From assembly GCF_023100905.1 (NCBI RefSeq), contig NZ_CP064686.1:3968001-4032000 (forward strand): a stretch of 64,000 bases of DNA, in the 5' to 3' direction. The notes under the pieces are model-generated. The model ran no database searches. It was not told the origin of the DNA and worked only from the letters and a program-made list of their open reading frames with translations. Made by a program: the position numbers and the translations under genes. This stretch comes from Bradyrhizobium sp. 4. GTDB lineage: Bacteria; Pseudomonadota; Alphaproteobacteria; Rhizobiales; Xanthobacteraceae. Shown in pieces: positions 60,184 through 64,000 of this stretch; the first letter of the stretch is position 1; every line of letters starts with the position of its first letter.

Positions 60184-60728
60184 CAGTCGAGCTATCCCCC
60201 AAGCGTCGGGCCTTCGCCCGCGAATACATCATCGACAGCAACGGCACGCAGGCTGCGATCCGGTCGGGCTACAGCGAACGCTCGGCTACGTCACAGGCAG
60301 CCCAGCTGCTCGCCATGCCCTGCGTCCAGGCTGAGATAGAGCTGCTCCGCAAGGATGCGGCAGAGGCCCAGAACGTCACGCTCAGCCGCATGTACCTGTT
60401 GCTCAACGAGGCCTGCCAGATCGCTCGGCGCAAGGAGAGCGCTAGCGGCATGGTTGCAGCAGTCACAGCTATAGCCAAGCTCGCTGGCCTCTGGGTTGAG
60501 AAGCACGAAGACCTGGCAGCCCGCGACAAGCTGACGGCAGACGCACAGAAGACCGAGCTTAAGACGGCAGCCAAGCTGCTTGGCGAGGCCGCTGAGAGCG
60601 TGGGCCTGCCGCGGTCGGCAACGCCTGCTCAAATCGTTGGGGCGCTTGCTGAGCGTCCTGTGGCGACTCCAGAGGCCTACCGGCTGTTGCGTGCTTGCGT
60701 GACCGAGGAGTCGGCCGATGTCTCTTGA
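60180..60728 (+). CDS. Terminase small subunit
   Basis: 182 residues from GTG 60180. The N-terminal HTH (ELSPKRRAFAREYIIDSNGT, then AAIRSGYSERSATSQAAQLL) and the following helical region are those of the Terminase_2 family (phage SPP1 G1P type). It would recognise packaging sites on DNA. It belongs to a different family from the small terminase at 43387. No large subunit is visible before the window ends. Confidence 0.85.
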   Translation: MTVELSPKRRAFAREYIIDSNGTQAAIRSGYSERSATSQAAQLLAMPCVQAEIELLRKDAAEAQNVTLSRMYLLLNEACQIARRKESASGMVAAVTAIAKLAGLWVEKHEDLAARDKLTADAQKTELKTAAKLLGEAAESVGLPRSATPAQIVGALAERPVATPEAYRLLRACVTEESADVS

Positions 60729-61014
60729 AGCCTCACTCTCTCCGGACGTGATGGCAGCCCGGCGAATTGCCTACACTCTCGCGAAGGCAGAAGCCGCTCT
60801 CGGCATCCATCACACCATCAACGTTCCCTTTAGCTACCGCATGGAAACCATCCTGAGCGGAGCCATGGAGAATCCCGGCGCGGTCGATGAGGCTACCTAC
60901 AGCCTCGCCTACCGCTTCTTGCAGAGTGATACCGCGAACGTCGGTCATCCCGATCTCAAGCAGCAGCCCGGCGGTCCTCTGCACAAACCCAAGCCGGAGC
61001 CGCAGAAGCAATGA
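60718..61014 (+). CDS. Hypothetical phage protein
   Basis: 98 residues, overlapping its neighbours by 11 and 4 bases. Helical in the first part (MAARRIAYTLAKAEAALGIH), basic Pro-rich tail (GGPLHKPKPEPQKQ). No family recognised; it may be a packaging or head accessory. Confidence 0.6.
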   Translation: MSLEASLSPDVMAARRIAYTLAKAEAALGIHHTINVPFSYRMETILSGAMENPGAVDEATYSLAYRFLQSDTANVGHPDLKQQPGGPLHKPKPEPQKQ

Positions 61015-61661
61015 ACCTTCACAAGATCCTTTCCACAGTGCCGCCGCAGTGGCGCTCGGTCGCTACGCATTATGCGCGCACCTTCGACAGGGCCGGTGTG
61101 CCAGCCGACAAGATCGATCACCTGATCCAGTGGGGGCTGCAGTACGAGGGCAGCGGGGACGAGGCGGAGTTGCTTGGCGCGTTTCGTCAGCAGGCAACCC
61201 GCCTCGGGCTGGATGAGCCCACCACGGCCCTTGCGGCTGATTGGGGCCTTGAGGCTCGCGAGGAGATCAACTCCGGCATGTGGCAGCCTGAAGCGCCCGC
61301 CCAGCAGGACGAAAACGGGAAGCTGCTGGCTGACATCAGAGCTTTCCGCGCGCAGTGGCCGGACGATTATTCCCAAGACCATGACATGCAAGCGCTCGAA
61401 CTTCGATTGATCGACAACGAGCTTGGTAACGCTCCGGCGCCGGCCAGCGCAGCAAAACCCGAGCCCGGCAAATTCGCCGTGTCGCGTGGATCGAGGATGG
61501 ACGAGATCCGCCAGATCATGCGCGACGACCCCGATTCTTATAACAGCAATAAGGCCCTCCAAGCCGAGCAACTTAGCTTGATCGAGGCTCAGATTGCGAG
61601 CCGGCCGGCTGAAGCGCCTGCGGCGGCACCTCCCGCCCAAGCATCCGAAGGAAACGTCTGA
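61011..61661 (+). CDS. Hypothetical phage protein
   Basis: 216 residues. Helical and acidic (FDRAGVPADKIDHLIQWGLQ, then ENGKLLADIRAFRAQWPDDY), ending in an Ala/Pro-rich tail. Size and acidity resemble a scaffold-type protein, but no such family is clear. Four-base and one-base overlaps with neighbours show tight operon structure. Confidence 0.6.
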   Translation: MNLHKILSTVPPQWRSVATHYARTFDRAGVPADKIDHLIQWGLQYEGSGDEAELLGAFRQQATRLGLDEPTTALAADWGLEAREEINSGMWQPEAPAQQDENGKLLADIRAFRAQWPDDYSQDHDMQALELRLIDNELGNAPAPASAAKPEPGKFAVSRGSRMDEIRQIMRDDPDSYNSNKALQAEQLSLIEAQIASRPAEAPAAAPPAQASEGNV

Positions 61662-61948
61662 TGGCCTACTCGAAAGACAACCTTTTCATTCTTGGCGGCG
61701 GCGTCGGCGGTGCTCCGCGTGTCTGGATCTATTCCGAGGCTTCGCTGCCGGCGTCATCGCTCGACGCCTCCGGCTACATCAGCGACGGCGGTAAACTCGG
61801 CATGCGAGCCAAGGATCTCGTCCTGGGCCTCAACACTTCCACCGGCATTTGGTCAGGTCATAGCGTCGTTACCGTCAACGCCTCGACCGGCGCCATCGAT
61901 CTCTCCAACGGCACGACCATTGCCGATGGTTCATCCAACACCGACTAA
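61661..61948 (+). CDS. Putative virion surface or head protein
   Basis: 95 residues, beta-rich and Gly/Ser-rich (LFILGGGVGGAPRVWIYSE, then SGYISDGGKLGMRAKDLVLG). This form is frequent in phage head regions next to capsid genes. No function established. Confidence 0.6.
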   Translation: MAYSKDNLFILGGGVGGAPRVWIYSEASLPASSLDASGYISDGGKLGMRAKDLVLGLNTSTGIWSGHSVVTVNASTGAIDLSNGTTIADGSSNTD

Positions 61949-61960
61949 CAGGAGAACTAA

Positions 61961-62209
61961 ATGACTGACGGATCCAATGTACTCACCGCCGATTTGGCTG
62001 ACGGTTTGCGACCTGGAAAAAACGATGCCGGCCCCTTTGATTCGGCCGTCGAATACGTCACGGCCCTTGAGGAAGAGGTCAAGGAAAGCCCCAAGGCCTT
62101 CTACGGCAACGCCAACCTGCCGGCGGACGGCCATGAACGCGTTGCCTCTGCGCTGCGCGCTGCCAGCTCGTTGAAGCTGCGCCTTGAAGCTCTCGTGCGG
62201 GGTAAGTGA
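61961..62209 (+). CDS. Small hypothetical phage protein
   Basis: 82 residues, GGAG six bases upstream of the ATG. Acidic, helical (DSAVEYVTALEEEVKESPKA). It precedes the next gene by one base. Function unknown. Confidence 0.6.
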   Translation: MTDGSNVLTADLADGLRPGKNDAGPFDSAVEYVTALEEEVKESPKAFYGNANLPADGHERVASALRAASSLKLRLEALVRGK

Positions 62210-62210
62210 C

Positions 62211-62762
62211 ATGACCGCAGCAGAAACCAACTTCCGGGCTGAGCAGAACGCGTCGGCAAAAGAACGGCTCCACGCCGATATTGCAGCGCTGAAAGCAGGA
62301 GACAAGCCGGCGGCCCTTAAGAAGCCGCTCGCCGATCCCAAGCGCTTCCTCGGTGCCTCATTCGCTCGCAACGAGTGGAGCTATACGATGCGCCCTGAGG
62401 AGACAATTGCGGACGTGAAATCCGAGGGTTTCTTCAAGCAGATCGCAGCCAAGTTCACCATGGGCGATCTCATCGAGGTCCGCTCGGCTGATCTCACCTT
62501 CTGGTCGCTCCTGATGGTGGTCGCTTCCGATCACATCGCCGCGCATGTCGAGTTGCGGACCCTGATCGAAACCGAGATGGAGGCCGCGGAGCGCAAGGAC
62601 TTCGAGGCGGACGGCTACAAGGTCGAGGACACGGGTGACGTGCTGCGGCGATTGGCTGTGGTGCGGAAGGCTGATGGTAAGCTGATGCGTGACGGCTTCA
62701 AGACCAAGCCTGAGGCTGCGCACTACATCACCACTGAGCTGATGTCGAGGCCGGTTTCCTGA
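62211..62762 (+). CDS. Hypothetical phage protein
   Basis: 183 residues from ATG 62211. A helical charged start (RAEQNASAKERLHADIAALK) and a globular middle (GFFKQIAAKFTMGDLIEVRS, then ADLTFWSLLMVVASDHIAAH). No family recognised. Its TGA shares a base with the tail-fibre start, so the two are coupled. Confidence 0.6.
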   Translation: MTAAETNFRAEQNASAKERLHADIAALKAGDKPAALKKPLADPKRFLGASFARNEWSYTMRPEETIADVKSEGFFKQIAAKFTMGDLIEVRSADLTFWSLLMVVASDHIAAHVELRTLIETEMEAAERKDFEADGYKVEDTGDVLRRLAVVRKADGKLMRDGFKTKPEAAHYITTELMSRPVS

Positions 62763-64000
62763 TGGCGATTATCGATCGGATGGGGCGCGTTGTCGGTTCG
62801 GTGCTCCCTAACGCCGGAGAAACGAACCCTCAAGCAGCCTTTGCAATCAAGACGCCTGTGCGCGTCTGCACGAGCGCGAACATTGTACTCAACGGCTTGC
62901 TCACGATCGACGGTGTGACCGTCGCCGCTGGCGACCGGGTGCTAGTCCGCAACCAATCGGACTCGACGCAGAACGGCATTTACGCGGTCAGTTCTGGTAA
63001 CTGGACTCGCACCACCGACTTTGACGACCTCGGTGAGATGGTAAAGGGGACGCAAGTCTACATCAACGAAGGCACCGCCAACGGCGCCAAGACCTCGTAT
63101 GTCACGGCTAGCGATCCGATCACGCCGGACACTACGTCTTTGACGTTTGCGCCGCCGACCGCGGGAATCATCGCGTCTAACGGCCTCACGCTGACGGGTA
63201 ATACACTGACCGCTCATCTCGGCGCGGGACTTGATTTCTCTGCCGGCGCGATAGAGGTCGATATCGGCGCGGGCCTTGAAATCGTGGGTGGACAGGTAAA
63301 GGTCATTGATCCAATCCTTGCTCTTGCCACAGGTGCAAATTTCGACACGCGCACCACGGCGATTGCGGCCACGATTCCTTCCCCCGTGAACTACATCACC
63401 ACGGCCGGCTACACCACGATTGGCGATGGCGGCGGCAGCATAGCCACCAATGCCGTCTACAAGCGAGTTGGCGGCCTTCCCGCTCATTCCGGCTACATTC
63501 ATTCGGCAGATGGAGCCTATTGGGAGCTAACCGGATCGTGGGTCAGCGTCATGCAGTTCGGCGCGGTGCCGGTTGTGTCGTCCCTCGATACGGATCCAGA
63601 CGCCGCTGCGGCCATCAATCTTTGCATGGCCTACTGCAATCTGAAGCACAGCAATATGCTGATCCCATCAGGTCAATGGGCTCTCGACAATACAATTACG
63701 GAGCCCACCTTCATTATCCAGATTAGCGGCGCTCAGGGTGGCGGCCAGCCCACGATTATCTACAAACGCTTCTTTGATCCCGACACGTTTCGAGGCGTTT
63801 TTGCGCTGGGCGCCTGGGGCGCCACTATCACGGACCTTCAGTTCGCCGCTAAATCTGGCACGTTCGGTGGATCTGCGATTTCGGCCATCTTGCCTGGCAA
63901 CGCCGCCAACATTGGAATTTTGCGCCTACAAAATATCTATGTGTCCGGCGGCAACGGATACAACATTGACTTCTACATCGATGGCACAGCAAACACCAAC
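62762..64000 (+). CDS. Tail fibre / tailspike protein, 3' end beyond the window
   Basis: Open from ATG 62762 to the last base, 413 residues visible. Residues about 25-115 carry the phage fibre module (DGVTVAAGDRVLVRNQSDST, QNGIYAVSSGNWTR, then VKGTQVYINEG). The next part (AHLGAGLDFSAGAIEVDIGA) is repetitive beta. From about residue 225, sequence such as DADAAAAINLCMAYC-like and LIPSGQWALDNTIT suggests a pectate-lyase-like beta-helix tailspike. It would bind or degrade host surface polysaccharide. Confidence 0.8.
   Translation, partial: MAIIDRMGRVVGSVLPNAGETNPQAAFAIKTPVRVCTSANIVLNGLLTIDGVTVAAGDRVLVRNQSDSTQNGIYAVSSGNWTRTTDFDDLGEMVKGTQVYINEGTANGAKTSYVTASDPITPDTTSLTFAPPTAGIIASNGLTLTGNTLTAHLGAGLDFSAGAIEVDIGAGLEIVGGQVKVIDPILALATGANFDTRTTAIAATIPSPVNYITTAGYTTIGDGGGSIATNAVYKRVGGLPAHSGYIHSADGAYWELTGSWVSVMQFGAVPVVSSLDTDPDAAAAINLCMAYCNLKHSNMLIPSGQWALDNTITEPTFIIQISGAQGGGQPTIIYKRFFDPDTFRGVFALGAWGATITDLQFAAKSGTFGGSAISAILPGNAANIGILRLQNIYVSGGNGYNIDFYIDGTANTN

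Overview
The window looks like chromosomal DNA of a high-GC alphaproteobacterium, most likely Bradyrhizobium or a close relative. This rests on the alphaproteobacterial order rlpA / dac / tmk / holB / metG / tatD / MBL hydrolase, the DUF1476 gene, several small orphan proteins of a bradyrhizobial kind, and dispersed intergenic repeats. The genus is inferred from recognition, not from a search.

Bases 1-39,300 are mostly ordinary chromosome. They hold: a 5'-truncated DASS-type transporter; a metN-metI ABC importer pair without metQ; a TonB-dependent siderophore receptor whose signal peptide and body lie in different frames, followed by a PepSY membrane protein; an opgG/mdoG-opgH/mdoH glucan pair; an M24 peptidase divergent from a TRAP transporter plus acyl-CoA ligase operon; a second, convergent TRAP transporter; the metG-holB-tmk-dac housekeeping block (MetRS carries a long Lys/Ala-rich N-terminal extension); then small orphan genes, an EEP-family phosphatase and a phospholipase D-VTT protein. 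From 37.4 to 39.3 kb the DNA becomes patchy, with tiny genes, a run of perfect hairpins, a zinc-ribbon gene and the C-terminal relic of a phage tape-measure protein.

Bases 39,308-55,043 are an integrated element of about 15.7 kb. Its ends are an exact 18-bp duplication of the 3' end of a tRNA-Ser(UGA) gene, which survives intact at 55,026-55,115. Inside are a P4-type integrase next to the left end, an AlpA-like regulator behind a strong palindrome, a RepA-like ATPase, a terminase small subunit, an iteron cluster around a hairpin (putative origin), a tail-collar protein, a scaffold-like protein, a major capsid protein and accessory genes. I see no large terminase, portal, tail tube or lysis gene. 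This gene set resembles a phage satellite (PICI-like) more than a complete prophage.

From 55.1 kb to the end is a second phage-type region: integrase and RHH repressor on the minus strand, a divergent promoter with two GGTACC palindromes, an excisionase-like gene, a TOPRIM-helicase replication protein, a second iteron cluster, then a small terminase and virion-type genes ending in a tail-fibre gene cut by the window edge. The two iteron clusters use different repeat words (GGTTAC and GGGAC) but have nearly the same layout: three forward copies, a hairpin with an A/T loop between C-rich and G-rich arms, reverse copies, one forward copy, then reverse copies. I regard these as two related replication modules with diverged initiator specificity. 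They are the most interesting signal in the window.
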